A stretch of 64,000 nucleotides of DNA, taken from positions 1,116,001-1,180,000 of the forward strand of contig OZ005614.1 of assembly GCA_963930655.1 (NCBI GenBank). Direction: 5' to 3'. Position numbers and translations under genes: made by a program. The notes beneath the pieces are model-generated. The model was not told the origin of the DNA. It ran no database searches and was given only the letters and a program-made list of their open reading frames with translations. Shown here in pieces: positions 10,802 through 22,650 of this stretch. Each line of letters opens with the position of its first letter. Position 1 is the first letter of the stretch. This DNA comes from Myrica gale. Its lineage: Eukaryota; Streptophyta; Magnoliopsida; Fagales; Myricaceae.

Positions 10802-13800
10802 CTACTTCCCCACGAGCTTATAGTAGGCGTACAAACCGGAGCCGAGGAAACCCAGAAGTTGCCCAATAACATTAAACTGCAGACAAGAACACGTTGGAAC
10901 ATCAGGTTTTATCAGAAGATCAGTAGTGGGAAATAAGGGAATATAGGGTAAAATGCGCCCTCCGAAGTTTTGAACGAGAGCATTTTGATAATGAGAATAA
11001 TTGGCACTCACAAAATCAAACGGAAGCCCACCAAAAAGTATCCATCCAAATCCAATCGTAAAAATATCCTATAGAACCCACCAGCAAATATCAGAAGGTT
11101 AATAGGGATGATTTGCCCAAAAAATAACATGTATTGAAATTGGAAGGATAAGTCTGATCATGAGATACGTTATCGTAATCATTTGGCAAATTATTCTAAA
11201 ATTTATTATAGGTTGTACCATCTGTAGATGACCCTCTACAGTAATACAGTTTAACAGGTTGCACCATTATTCCACAAGCTGCAAAACTATTAGCAATCCA
11301 AGTGGAAGATTCAAAGAAAAGCTGGTAACACAAACCTTCAGGTTACCACAAATTGTCTGTGTCAGTGCTGAATTGAGAGTTGTGTTCAGGAATATACTGT
11401 AGTTCAAGAAGAAAGCCAGTATGCATGAACAAAGCAACACAGCCTGCATAAGAATACCGAAAGATACCAAATCAAAAATGTCAAAAGTCTCTCTCCCAAT
11501 AAGAAACAACATAAACAAGTACTCTGGTGATTAATTTTGGCATAACGTAAACATTGGATACATAGATTCTACCACAAACTCTTAACAGACCTAGGATCCT
11601 AATACTTTGAGACTCCTCCTAAATGAACTCAAACTTTTAATTGCTTCAAACAATGCAAAGTTCCTGCAGGATGTCCATGCACCCTGCAAAATCATAAACA
11701 ATAGTTTGCAAAAGCATGCGGCACACAAACACACCCATTTACACACAAAACACATGCTTCTGTGTGTGGCAGACAAACACACTCACACAGACAGATCTTC
11801 ATCAGTCCATGGAAAATAGACCTTGGCAGACCTTTCAGGTTTAATTAAAATTCACAGCAAAATTATATCATACTGGAATCGAATCAATGAGCAATGCTAA
11901 AATTCAATGACCTATTTAGTCCTAGAAGATTTCACTTGAAATGCTGATGTAGTAACCTAGTATGTAGCTGACAACTATATGCACACTGGAAATGGTTTTC
12001 TTTCTTTTGTTGGCACCCCTGCCTGCACGAGGGTGGATGGAACTAAGAGGTGAATACTGTACTGGCACAGAAAATAGTTTGGAAGAACTATAAGATACCA
12101 GAACCAAAAAAGGAAAAGCAAAGGCAAGATTTACTGATGAACAAAATGTACCAAAAAACCAGGTGAGAACAGGTAAGGGAAATTAATTGTCATCTCCAAG
12201 TCACCACGAATAAATGTCCAAAACAATAGAAATGGCCCACATATTACTCCTGTAGAAAAAAAAAAAGCAGCAAGTTTGTGTCAGAAATAGTTGAAATCGG
12301 ATTACTTAATTTTGCAGGAAATGATGAGATTGATGGTAAATTGGGGTCAGGGACAGTTAACCTACCGTTGCACCACATAAGGCCAAAGCTATTCAAACCA
12401 CTGGATTTCCCTGAGAGAAAAGAGAATACCAGGACTCTTTCAATAAAGATGCCAGGCTAGTGAAGAGAAAATGCCACTCCAAGATATCACTGAAAGCAAA
12501 ATAGCTCTTAAGTTGTAGGTACTACCAACACGGGCTATGGTTGCCAGATAAATTGCTGTGGTGATGTTGGCTAAGAAGACAACAGCATAACCATAGCCAT
12601 CAAATGAGAAGTCCCGAGCTCCCGCAACAAATGCACCAAGAACAATTAATCCAACACTGATAACAGCCTTAAAATTTTAAGTTAAATGAGCAAATTAGGG
12701 ACTTGGGGATTCAAGTAAAATCTCTCACAACTATTTGTGTAATACGTGCTAACAAAGAGTTTAATAAGCTACCGAGTTTGTCGTAAATAATAATATATCG
12801 CATGCTAGATAGTGTAAACCTAATTTCCATTTAACAAATTGTATGATTTCATTGGAACCACCAACTTTTTGCATATAACTTTCCTCATTTTTGCATAAGC
12901 TGCATGACTCAGTAATGCTTGAAGAAATTTACCATGGTGAGGACATTATTTAGTATTATACTGTTGTTAGGGTTGTTCTATGTTCACTTGCACAACTACT
13001 TTCTTTATCAACAAAATTATCGCAATTTGGTATGTATTATAGGTCAAAACAAATTGTACAAAAGAGCTATTTACCTTCCAACAATAGAAGATGTGTACTT
13101 CTGCCCTGCCAGAATATACTCCATAACCATTGTAAACACCACAGTAGTCCGCCTGAGTGTGGTGTACATGGGAACATTTACTCCACGGACAGATTCCATA
13201 GTGACTAGCTTTCAAGGAGAAATGGGGCAATAGCAAATTTTAATAACAACCAACAATTACTATAACAAGTCTTATCCACCAAATCACATTTTCAACATAG
13301 GAAATACATACCATGTAAAGCAAATAGGCTCCTGAAAGTGGAAGGGTGTGCCTCAATGTCTTTAATGGTACGAGCATTGTTGCGTTATCAGATACACTTG
13401 GAGATTCACCTACCGTGAAAGAAATTATCTTTGAGCGTCTCATTGCATAGAGAAAACAACATGAACATATAATCTGCAGGGGAAAGAAGATGAAGTAGAT
13501 TATGTAAAACATGCTTGTAGAGAACATGAACAAATGATTCCTTCCTTAGATTTCAAACTGAAAGACCAAACTGGTTAATATGAAGGCACAGAAGCACAAA
13601 GCATAGAACTGATGTTTTCTTTGAGTGAGAGAGAGTATCAATAAAATTAGAAACCAAAGTAAATGGAGTGAAAAACATATCACTGCCGGCAAGTTAAGAA
13701 GTACTTAGCAAAGTCAAGCCTTGCCACATTTGTATTGCAAATCTGCAAGTCGGGTGAAATTTACCTCAAATGAGATAGAGTTTCCATACAATTATTTTTT

Positions 13801-14886
13801 TGATATCGAGGAAAATCCGGGCACCCATTCACGTGGACCGAGCCGGACGAACCTGGCCCAGGGGCATTGCAGCCCTCCCAAGCCACACATGTCAGCCCTC
13901 CCCAGGTCTTTACCACCCAAGCCAACCCCTTAGGGTTAGTTCCCATACAATTATGAAGTGATGGAATCAATCAAGCGAGTCAGAGAAGACGACACCGTGA
14001 AATATTTGAGGACTGCAGAATATGTTATCACAAGAATTTAGCAGTGGCCTACATGAGTCAAGATAGAGAAACTACTGGCATAAAAGCTCAGAGTTCACGA
14101 CACATAATTTCTTAAGTATGCTGCACATTCCCGTGACCCGAATTTCTTTTTCGAATGAATTTCTTCATCAGTGGGATTATATTCCTAACAAAGATTGGTG
14201 CTTGTAGGCTAGAGTGAATATTGCGGACCAGTATCCCAAAAGGACAAATGGAATTCAACAGATAGGCCGTTTCAGGAACACTCTTCATCTCAATATTATA
14301 CTATGTGACAAAAGATTTAAGACCAACGATCGCAGTAAACTAAATACCTGGGAGAGAGTGATAACATTCGCAGAAGGGAAGTTATAGGATGAAAGAGCTG
14401 CTTTGTTGAACAATATCAACAACACTGCAGAGCAGATGGGGAACAAATTAAAAGCTAATCATAGCGCTAAGGTTGAGTACAAAATGACATGTGGAGTGTG
14501 GACGCCCATTTCCGACAAAATTTCCTCTTCAATTCTTATCATAACCTGATAAGTACCGTAAAAACCTTAAATATGCAGTCAAGTTCGACTCTTACTACAG
14601 AGTAATTATGAAGAGATAAATTGTTAAGTTGGGACGATAATGAGATCGACATTGAAAAGACGTCCGAATTGCACTAATTGTTGGGATTTGGAGGTAAATT
14701 AAAATGCGGATATATACCGGCGCAAGACATATAAGAAATTGCAGCATAGGCCCCCCGTCTGGTCATTGCAGACCCTTGGAAGAACTTATCATCGCCTTTG
14801 AGGAGTTTGTCTCTCTCCCCGTCCCGCGGAGGATCCGATACTGGCAGTATCAGATTATTCGAAGAACTGGACGCCTTCAAAGACAT
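10802..14886 (-). CDS. UGNT1: UDP-N-acetylglucosamine transporter UGNT1
   Basis: A Golgi nucleotide-sugar transporter of the DMT/TPT superfamily that brings UDP-GlcNAc into the lumen. Ten exons: 14886-14718, 14424-14348, 13473-13312, 13208-13075, 12656-12526, 12410-12366, 12249-12152, 11443-11336, 11068-11012 and 10876-10802. All have GT-AG borders, phases close, and the total of 1056 nt gives 351 residues. Family segments include LFNKAALSSYNFPSANVITL, VRGVNVPMYTTLRRTTVVFT, GARDFSFDGYGYAVVFLANI, SSGLNSFGLMWCNG and FLNTTLNSALTQTICGNLKD, with about ten hydrophobic helices. Exon 5 uses the acceptor TTATCAG at 12657; an AAG a few bases upstream would break the frame. The N-terminus is hydrophilic and Ser-rich. 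Orthologous in position to At4g32272. A SINE-like insertion lies in intron 2. Confidence 0.94.
13788..13940 (-). mobile_element. SINE-like retroposon in UGNT1 intron 2
   Basis: A GC-rich block unlike the surrounding intron. On the minus strand it ends TCGATATC followed by an A-run. It shares the segment ACATGTGTGGCTTGGG with the SINE near 62.4 kb. No clear target duplication was found, so borders are approximate. Confidence 0.45.
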
Positions 14887-16603
14887 CTTTCTCTCTCTCG
14901 TTCTTCTGAAATGGATGTTTTCTTCGCCGGCAAAACTGAACCAATTTCAGAGCTGAGTAGCTGACTGCGAGTTTGAATCCGCCAAGTCAACGAGTGGCTA
15001 AAGCGATGCGTTTAGCTTTTAGAGTGCGCCTGCGATTGAATTTTCGTTGGGAAATTAACCACTGGGAATGCAGGTAGACCGAAAATGATGTGAAAGGACT
15101 GTTTGGTTCTTGATTTTACAAAAACGATTTTATGTATTGGGTTAATACATGGCCTAAATACTCATGGTTTGTTCTTTTAGTACCAGATTGAACGATTTAG
15201 TTTTGGCATAACCAAAATGCGATATAAAGTTCTCTTTAGCTTTTTGTGTTAACTTGTTAAGAAAGGGATGAATAGAGTCACTCTGTGTCTTGTTTTGTGA
15301 TTACAGGACTCAGATCAATCTGGTATCACAAGGACCAAATAGCCAGTGAAAAAAAAAAACAGCCAGTGAATCCACAAGGAGAGTATAATTTTAGGCCTCA
15401 ATACAACCTCTCTTTAGCAACCGACCCAGAAATAGATCAGACATACCTTTACCGATTGTTTGTGTCGATGTTCCTGGACCCGGCTTCAATTAGTTTGGGC
15501 TAATATACAATTGGTCCATTTAAGATAAAAATGGATTTGGATCTTGTACTTTGCATTTGGGTCCTAGGATCCCCAACTTAAAGTTGGGCGTCGACCAGAC
15601 CCATTGAAACTTCTCGACAAGTACATTTCTCTTCATGTCATATTCCTCTTTAGCTATGTTTTCTATATTGTACTCGTAGGATGCTGGAAATTTCTTTAAG
15701 ATAAAGAGAAAAACAACCTTATCAGATATAAATTTCTTTTTAAGTCGGATTATTCTGAGTTTTTATGTTAATAGTTAAAAGACAAACAATCAGGATAAGT
15801 AAATCTAGCAAATTAAACTATTGAAATTGCGGTGTATCTCAATATATTCTCAACGACAGGCCGAGGTCAAAAGCTAAATCATGATCGTTGAACACACGAC
15901 AAAAAGGAGACGTTAAACGTACGAAATAATGAAAAAGATAAAGAATTTGAAGGCGGAAAGATGACTGAGGATAGACAGATTTACTAGCTGAATGATATAT
16001 CAGGTGAAGAAAAGATAATTATGTCTGCTGCATGGTGCCCCAACACCCACTCAACGAACCGACCTCTTTGCGGCTGCCTACAAGGAAATAAACCAGTATA
16101 TCATGAAAAAAGAAACTCCACACTATAGACTAATATTTTCAACTTTGCTTTTAATCTTGGACTTTCATAACGAGGAATCAGACCAAGGAGCTGAACCGGC
16201 TCTGTTTGTTTTCAGAAAAGGGCATTAACACAGTGACCTTAATTTGTACGTCTTGATTCAAGATATGACAAATTCGACAATGGGGAAAGTTCGAAGAAAC
16301 CAGACGTAGCTCCACTGGTTGAGATGGAGATAGACAAATTGACGAGACAAGACGTACGCTGCCTTCGAGTGATCCCACGCCCCACGAGTGCCTCGCGCAT
16401 ATATGCGGTTGGCAACTAATTTAAGGGACATGATACATCAATGTTCCATAAATAGAGAACGGTTGGATTGGTATGCTGTCCCAGTCAAGTAAATGGAGGA
16501 TGGAACTAGCTAGCAGTATTGTTTGAACACGCAAAGCGAAACTGTCCCATCATCTCGCGTATTTACTCGAGGAACTCCAAGTAAAAGGGCCCATTACTTC
16601 TTC
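14887..16603. other. Intergenic, no gene
   Basis: UGNT1 promoter side, followed by AT-rich sequence up to a hAT element. No coding region supported. A short A-rich duplication lies at 15341-15370. Confidence 0.4.
15341..15370. repeat. Short poly-A insertion with 10-bp flanking duplication
   Basis: AGCCAGTGAA occurs at 15341-15350 and 15361-15370, separated by A9C. Same layout as other short A/T-run insertions in the window, though this one is the shortest and could be slippage. Confidence 0.45.
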
Positions 16604-16611
16604 GTCTCTCC

Positions 16612-17110
16612 TAGGGGTGATCAGAACCGGACCGCAGACCGGACCGGACCGGAAATCTCCTAGGGGTGAACAGAACCGGACCGCAGATCGGACCGGACCG
16701 GATAAATTCGGTTATCCGGTCCGGTCCTCTTTAATAATAAATGCGGTCCGGACCGGACCGCATTTATTAAAAAAATAAAAAAAAATATATATTTTTTATA
16801 TTTTTAATACAAATTATAAACATAAAACGTTTAATTTTTATCTAAACTAAAACTTAACATTTTTATATACACTTCCTATTTGAAATTAACCTAACAAAAT
16901 TTTAAAAAAAAATTAAAAAAATTAAAAAAATTAAAAAAAATTAAAAAAAATTAAAAACGGTCCGGACCACTTAAGTGGTCCGGACCGGACCGCATTTAGT
17001 GAAACCGGACCGGACCGGACCACTTATAAGTGGTCCGGTCCGGTCCTATATTATTTAAGGACCGTAATGCGGTCCGAAAAACCGGACCGCATTCCGGTTG
17101 TGCAGCCCTA
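16612..17110. mobile_element. hAT-type MITE rich in CCGGACCGG repeats
   Basis: A 499-bp non-autonomous element flanked by a perfect 8-bp duplication GTCTCTCC (16604-16611 and 17111-17118), the hAT signature. The ends are inverted: TAGGGGTGATCAGAACCGGA on the left, and the complement of the right end reads TAGGGCTGCACAACCGGA. Both subterminal regions carry many GGACCGG repeats around an AT-rich core. The left terminus is duplicated inside the element (from 16661), including part of the target sequence. Confidence 0.88.
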
Positions 17111-17268
17111 GTCTCTCCCAAACAATTCGATTGCTCGATCGGAATCTTACGTTAATGAGTTGGTGAGTCCCTGTTCAGGGAGACAATTAATAGTTTTGTA
17201 CGTTTTCAGTTCGAGTTGGGTTCCACCACTCGAGGGTGAAGCAAGATGTGGATATCACGCACTGACCA

Positions 17269-17497
17269 TGTTAAATTACTTTGGATCTATAATATAAACA
17301 GGATTTTCAACTATCATGATTTTCACATATATCAATAATCATAATGCGGAATTAATTATCAATAATAAGATAAACCAGAATCCATGTGATGAAACCTCTT
17401 TTGCTTTCCTTTGACCTTCTCTCTATCTCTGTTGTTTCAACCTGTAAAATAATAGCGTAGAAACTATTTCTCTCACTTCACCCTTTGAACTTTCATC
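17269..17497 (-). repeat. Copia 3' LTR, truncated
   Basis: This 229-bp stretch matches the end of the full LTR that abuts the primer site (19162-19391) with few differences. It is fused at 17497 to gag, so the last codons of the gag frame (from KGEV onward) are LTR-derived. Confidence 0.85.
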
Positions 17498-17953
17498 AAC
17501 ATTCATGCCCAGAGTTTTGAGTCTGGCAGCCAGATTAGTCATTTCAAGGACATGATCGTGCATTCCACGGTTACCATCATATTTCATGGTGGTAAGTTCA
17601 GCCATTAATCTCCCTCCAAGGGACTTGTCTGTTGAACGGAAACGATCTTCCACAGCCTTGAAATATTCCTTAGCATTATCAATTTGAGGAAGCGATGACT
17701 TAATATTATTCGCAATACACATTCGCATAAACATAATGCTCAATCTGTTAGATCTTTCCCATGAATTAAACAAAGTCAGCTGCTCCGCACTGCTTGTTTC
17801 AGTAATAGCAGTCGGTTTCTCAGTTCGCAGTGCTAAGTCAAGATCCAGAACACCAAGATGAAACTGAATCTGTTCTTTCCAATCAGAGAAATTAGATCCA
17901 TTAAAGATCGGAACAGATGAGGCTAGCGAATGAAGCGAAACTGGAAGTGACAC
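17498..17953 (-). pseudogene. Copia gag fragment
   Basis: The frame starts MSLPVSLHSLASSV and carries the Copia gag motif NFSDWKEQIQFHLGVLDL, then FRSTDKSLGGRLMAELTT and YDGNRGMHDHVLEM. This matches the gag-polypeptide family of plant Copia elements. It is cut after about 150 residues where it runs into LTR sequence. No zinc knuckle, protease or integrase follows. Confidence 0.85.
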
Positions 17954-18776
17954 TGCAATACAAATTACAACATTAGTGCTTTGAGAAAACCTTATATTAG
18001 TACTATTGCGTTCAATCTTTGGATTAACTAATGCAATATACTATCAGTTAAATTTAATGGTGGTTCTAACTCACCTAGGCATAATTGATAACATTCAAAG
18101 TTCAATTGGTTTGTTACCTTCGGGTATCCATTCCAATATCACTACTAATTTTATCAATTATCCCATTTATTTAATAATTAATTGAAAGTTGGTGCACCTT
18201 TGGGTCAAACCGTAATAATCAAATAATCATTCTATAATTTTGCAAAGTCATAATTCAATTAAATATTTCCTACTTTCTAGCAGGTTCACTTTGGTGATGA
18301 CAAGCTAACCATAATGTAAATATTGATTGATAATGACTTAGCAAAAATAAAATTCAGTCTACGTTTAAATCAGATAAACATAGAAAACAATCATATCAGA
18401 ATATACAATAAAATTTGTGTCGTTAAGAAATCCATCAGAGTTTAATTTGGCCCATATCAATAATAACATATCAATTAACAATTAATGACATGTGACAATA
18501 ATTTAAAAATTGACATATAAAAGCCAAAACCAAAACTGTGACAGTAGATTCCCGAAATGATTGTCCAGATAAACTACCTTCGGTTTCAAAAACAGAATTA
18601 CAAAACTTTTCAAATCACGTAATGGCGTTAAAAACAAAATGGTGTGATTTGGTTTCAGAAGTTCTCAAATGGTGTGCGTTTGTTTAATGAAAACAAACAA
18701 AAAGAAATCAGTAACAAACATACGGTTACAGAGAAAGATTTGTTAAAAAGTATTCATTAAATAAATGAATAACTTT

Positions 18777-18825
18777 AAAAGTTTGCTACACCATTTTGTT
18801 TTTTTTTTTAAAAGTTTGTTACACC
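18777..18825. repeat. Poly-T run with 16-bp flanking duplication in the Copia leader
   Basis: AAAAGTTTGCTACACC at 18777-18792 and a copy with one mismatch at 18810-18825 flank a short T-rich insert. Similar to the other short A/T insertions, but older. Confidence 0.45.
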
Positions 18826-19148
18826 TTTTACCAAACCAACGTCATTCTTTTACAAGGTCAACAAATAACCACACATTTCAAACGGCATATATCTGTTATG
18901 AAAAATTTAAGAAATTTTAAACCGAATATGTCATCTATTACAAACTCATGAATATAGAATGTATTCAGCATTCGCACAGTAGAATTTCAATTGAAACAAA
19001 ATATCCTAATAAAGTTTCAAATAGAAATTCATATCACAGTCAACATGGATTACGATAATAACAACAGAGATGATAAAATATAATTGACTTTAAAATATCA
19101 ACCAAAATCTATATATTAATTGGAAAATCATGAGAGTTTCAACAATGC

Positions 19149-19159
19149 CTCTGATACCA
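19149..19159 (-). other. Primer binding site (tRNA-iMet type)
   Basis: On the minus strand TGGTATCAGAG lies two bases after the LTR end ...TTTAACA. This is complementary to the 3' end of plant initiator tRNA-Met and is the usual Copia primer site. Confidence 0.85.
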
Positions 19160-19161
19160 CA

Positions 19162-19628
19162 TGTTAAATTACTTTGGATCTATAATATAAACAGGATTTT
19201 CAACTATCATGATTTTCACATATATCAATAATCATAATGCGGAATTAATTATCAATAATAAGACAAACCGGAATCCATGTGATGAAACCTCTTTTGCTTT
19301 CCTTTGGCCTTCTCTCTATCTCTGTTGTTTCAACCTGTAAAATAATAGCGTAGAAACTATTTCTCTCACTTCACCCTTTGAACTTTCATCGACAGAAATT
19401 AATGGGTATCCTGACAGTTAAATAGGGTAGAGAGAGGACAGTTTTCCAACGTTAAAAATAACTGACCACTCCCCATCAGAGTGGGCAAAAGGAAAATAAC
19501 TTCCCCTATAAAATCTCACTAAGAGATAGTGCGTTAACTTCCTTTAGAGCAGTTACCTTATTTATTTAAAATTCAAATAACGTCAAATATTCCCATAATA
19601 TAAGTCACGTGGGACATTAAATTCAACA
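19162..19628 (-). repeat. Copia LTR, full length, internal copy
   Basis: A 467-bp LTR (minus strand TGTTGAATTT...TTTAACA). It is preceded by a polypurine tract and followed by a primer site, so it has internal sequence on both sides, as in a one-LTR circle or a tandem element. Confidence 0.85.
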
Positions 19629-19639
19629 TTCTCCCACTT
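19629..19639 (-). other. Polypurine tract
   Basis: AAGTGGGAGAA on the minus strand, immediately before the LTR start TGTTG. This is the classic Copia PPT-LTR junction. Confidence 0.8.
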
Positions 19640-19734
19640 GGCCCATGTGACAATGACAATTACTTGAATTTATAAGGTAAACATAATATGCGCATAATAT
19701 CAGCTCATTTGCACCTCAGTGTGATCACGTGGAA

Positions 19735-20277
19735 TGTTAGGATTGTCTCAGAAAGGATATATTGATAAAGTTCTTGAAAGATTTAATATGGCTGATTGTG
19801 CAGCCACTCCTGCTCCTTTCAATAAAGGAGACAAATTAAGTGCAAATGATTGTCCACAGAATGCTATGGAAAGGAAGATAATGGAAAATATTATGTATGC
19901 ATCTGTTGTTGGAAGCTTAATGTATGCACAGACTTGCACGAGACCAAACATTAGTTTTGCAGTTGGTATGCTCGGGAGATACCAAAGTAATCCCAGAATG
20001 GAGCATTGGAAAGCTGCAAAGAAAGTGTTAAGGTACCTGAAAGGAACAAGACACTACATGCTCACGTATAGAAGGTGTGATCAGTTGGAGGTGATTGGCT
20101 ACTTCGACTCAGATTTTGCCGGTTGCGTTGACAGTCGGAAATCAACTCTTGGTTATGTGTTTCTATTAGCTGGAGGAGCAATATCATGGAAAAGCGCCCA
20201 ACAAACTGTCATAGCAGCATCTACTATGGAAGCTGAATTTGTGGCATGCTTTGAGGCCACAGTTCATGCTTTATGGC
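19735..20277 (+). pseudogene. Copia reverse transcriptase/RNase H fragment, inverted
   Basis: The frame contains LGLSQKGYIDKVLERFNM, then YASVVGSLMYAQTCTRPNIS, KKVLRYLKGTRHYMLTY, GYFDSDFAGCVDSRKSTLGY and AISWKSAQQTVIAASTMEAE, i.e. the end of RT and the start of RNase H of a Copia pol. It stops at HALW, where LTR sequence begins (shared bases CCTTTGGCC). It lies on the opposite strand to gag and the LTRs. The remaining frame is intact but lacks the RT catalytic part and the RNase H end. Confidence 0.9.
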
Positions 20278-20554
20278 CCTTTGGCCTTCTCTCTATCTCT
20301 GTTGTTTCAACCTGTAAAATAATAGCGTAGAAACTTTTTCTCTCACTTCACCCTTTGAACTTTCATCCACAGAAATTTCAAAAATAATTGACCACTCCCC
20401 ATCAGAGTGGGCAAAAGGAAAATAACTTCCCCTATAAAATCTCACTAAGAGATAGTGCGTTAACTTCCTTTAGAGCAGTTACCTTATTTATTTAAAATTC
20501 AAATAACGTCAAATATTCCCATAATATAAGTCACGTGGGACATTAAATCCAACA
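20278..20554 (-). repeat. Copia 5' LTR, truncated and with an internal deletion
   Basis: Matches the U3 side of the full LTR and ends at the outer GACCA duplication. Compared with the internal LTR it lacks about 50 bp after the CTTTGAACTTTCATC segment. Contains TCACGTGGG near 20531. Confidence 0.85.
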
Positions 20555-20559
20555 GACCA

Positions 20560-21958
20560 TTCAGTACTTTGTCCCAGTGCATGTCTAAGTACTGTATGAT
20601 CTCGATCGAGCTCGAACCACTCTGTCATCCGTGTGGTTTCTGGGTCGGACTGGCATGTCATGCTCGTGCCGACCATCACGTGCACTTCGCAAGGTGCAAG
20701 TACACCTTTGTGAGTCATGCGTCCTGCGATATGGTAGAGGCCTACACTTCCATTTGGAGCCAGTAACAAACACATACCAGACGTATAACACGTTGTTGGC
20801 TGCTTCGTTTCTGACATTATATTCCTCTCTTTCTCTCCTGTTATTGTGTTAGCATTATTGTAGAGTTAACCTCCGACAAGATCAAGATCCTCGTTACTTT
20901 TGGATCCCAAAACAAAGAGGTTTTGAAGCATCAAAATCATTATAATAAGGAAGATCAACGGAATGTCTTAGTAGGTAGTAGCCAATATCATGAATGTTCG
21001 TGAAAGAGAAGAGTGAATGCATCATGATGCGGTTGACGGGGTCTGCCGACAAAAATATTGACAAGTTTATAGTTTGAATCATGAACAAACTATATAACGA
21101 AACGTGTTATTCACTTTGGTTCATACTTTCGATAACAGTATCGAAAACAGACAATTTCTGCTGTAACTGATCAGACGTTGGATTACCGGTCGAATCGTAG
21201 GTTTCTAGCAGCTTTTATAATATCCAAAGGACTTTAACAAAAATATCAAACTGAAAACTTGTCGACAGAGACTTCTATTAATCCAGTATTCCTATCCAGC
21301 TATATATCCTGTCAAGCATATATATCCGACAGCAGTGTTTTTTTTTTTCTTTTTTTAGGGGGTAAGTGTCCGCTAGCAGTTTCATAAATGGAAGGAGTCT
21401 AAACTAATACGTCTTCTCTAGACTACCTTGAATTTATCCTTAATCTAATCTTGTAAAAGAGTGTTAATTATTTCCATGTTCGTGGGTTATGAAGGACAAA
21501 ACGCTACTAATTATGCTATGTGTGTTTTTTTTCTTCTCTGCCAATGTGAAGCCGACATTGGTTTTAAGAGTGTTGATCACTCTACTTCAGCCGAATCTTT
21601 TTGTCTTTCTTTGAAGTTTTAACGAGATACTTCTGGCGGTTCTTGTTGGCCGAGGATATTCGCAAACTAAAATCACAATAACCAACGACGAACACGAGAG
21701 AGTGAGAAAGTGATCAAAGAGGTTAATTAGGTTGGTTCATTGGGGTATAGAAGGTCAAGACCAGATCAAGAGATCCCGGGGTAGGCGGTCCTGGCACGTT
21801 AACAGTTGGTGCATTTCCTCGCATGTCTATATCAATGCTTGTCTTTTAGCCGACCCAAATTCCTTTATGTCCACAACTTCCTCTCTTACAGAAGACAACT
21901 TGGTCTTTTGCATCTCTCTTTCTCTGACGCTCTCTCATACTCTTCCGTAGGCACACAG
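20560..21958 (+). promoter_or_regulatory. Upstream region of IAA29
   Basis: About 1.4 kb between the Copia element and the IAA29 TATA box. It holds a CACGTG G-box in ATCACGTGCAC near 20676, and a CCGACA (complement of TGTCGG, an auxin-response-type core) near 21326. Function is inferred from motifs only. Confidence 0.35.
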
Positions 21959-21967
21959 ATATAAAAG
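21959..21967 (+). promoter_or_regulatory. TATA box of IAA29
   Basis: ATATAAAAG lies about 95 bp before the IAA29 start codon, after a CT-rich stretch. Position and sequence fit a plant Pol II core promoter with a leader of roughly 60-70 nt. Confidence 0.6.
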
Positions 21968-22059
21968 CTCCATTCACCCTAAGCTCCGTCGACTGCCGTC
22001 GTTACCTTTCCTCCATAATTTTTTGACTTCAACGTTGTTTTTCCCCTTTTTTGTATGAG

Positions 22060-22602
22060 ATGGAGCTCCAACTTGCCCTGGCCCTACCAGTACAGAATCC
22101 GGTAAGGGGGTTCGACCTAAATGATCTTGAGCGCGCACCGAAAGAAGTACTACTGGAGGGCTCGGAACCATGGAGCCGCCGTAGTACTGGTTGTTTGGAA
22201 AGCGAAAAATGCGTTAAAAACAAGCGTAGTTCGGAGGCGGCCTTTGGCAAGATATATATAGGAGACATGACACAAACTTTACCGATAATGTTGTGGAGTG
22301 GCCAGCCAAACGAGGACGATGATCGGAAAGGAAGAAAGTGCAGAAACTCTTACATAATTAACAAGTAAGTTTTGAATTGGTTTCCACGTCTACGATTTAT
22401 CTTCACCAGTACGTTAAGTACAGAGCCATATGTTTCCATAACTATATAGTAATGTCAATACGTATCAGCTTGGGATTAAATTTTAGATTCAAATCGCAAA
22501 ACATATGCTCTAGAGAGAAAAAAATGAAATATTTTCCATTCTTTTTATGGACTTATTTTCAATATTTTAATCTGGAATATATACCTGGTGATCTTTGTTT
22601 TG

Positions 22603-22650
<48 letters not shown>

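Larger units (their letters stand above)
17269..20554 (-). mobile_element. Rearranged Copia LTR retrotransposon with three LTR copies
   Basis: A 3286-bp insertion bounded by a perfect 5-bp target duplication GACCA (17264-17268 and 20555-20559). On the plus strand it opens TGTTAAATT and ends AATCCAACA. In minus-strand order it holds a truncated LTR, an inverted pol fragment, about 105 bp of internal 3' end with a polypurine tract, a full LTR, a tRNA-Met primer site, a leader of about 1.2 kb, a truncated gag and a second truncated LTR. No autonomous coding capacity remains. The single target duplication around a scrambled interior suggests the rearranged molecule integrated as a unit or arose by later deletion. 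Confidence 0.85.

Noticed and set aside
12657..12672. Alternative UGNT1 exon 5 acceptor at the upstream AAG
   Set aside because: It would put a stop codon in the frame; TTATCAG at 12657 restores the family sequence GSVGLIV.
12919..13233. 104-codon plus-strand frame
   Set aside because: Covers exon 4 of UGNT1 and adjacent intron on the opposite strand; no family signature.
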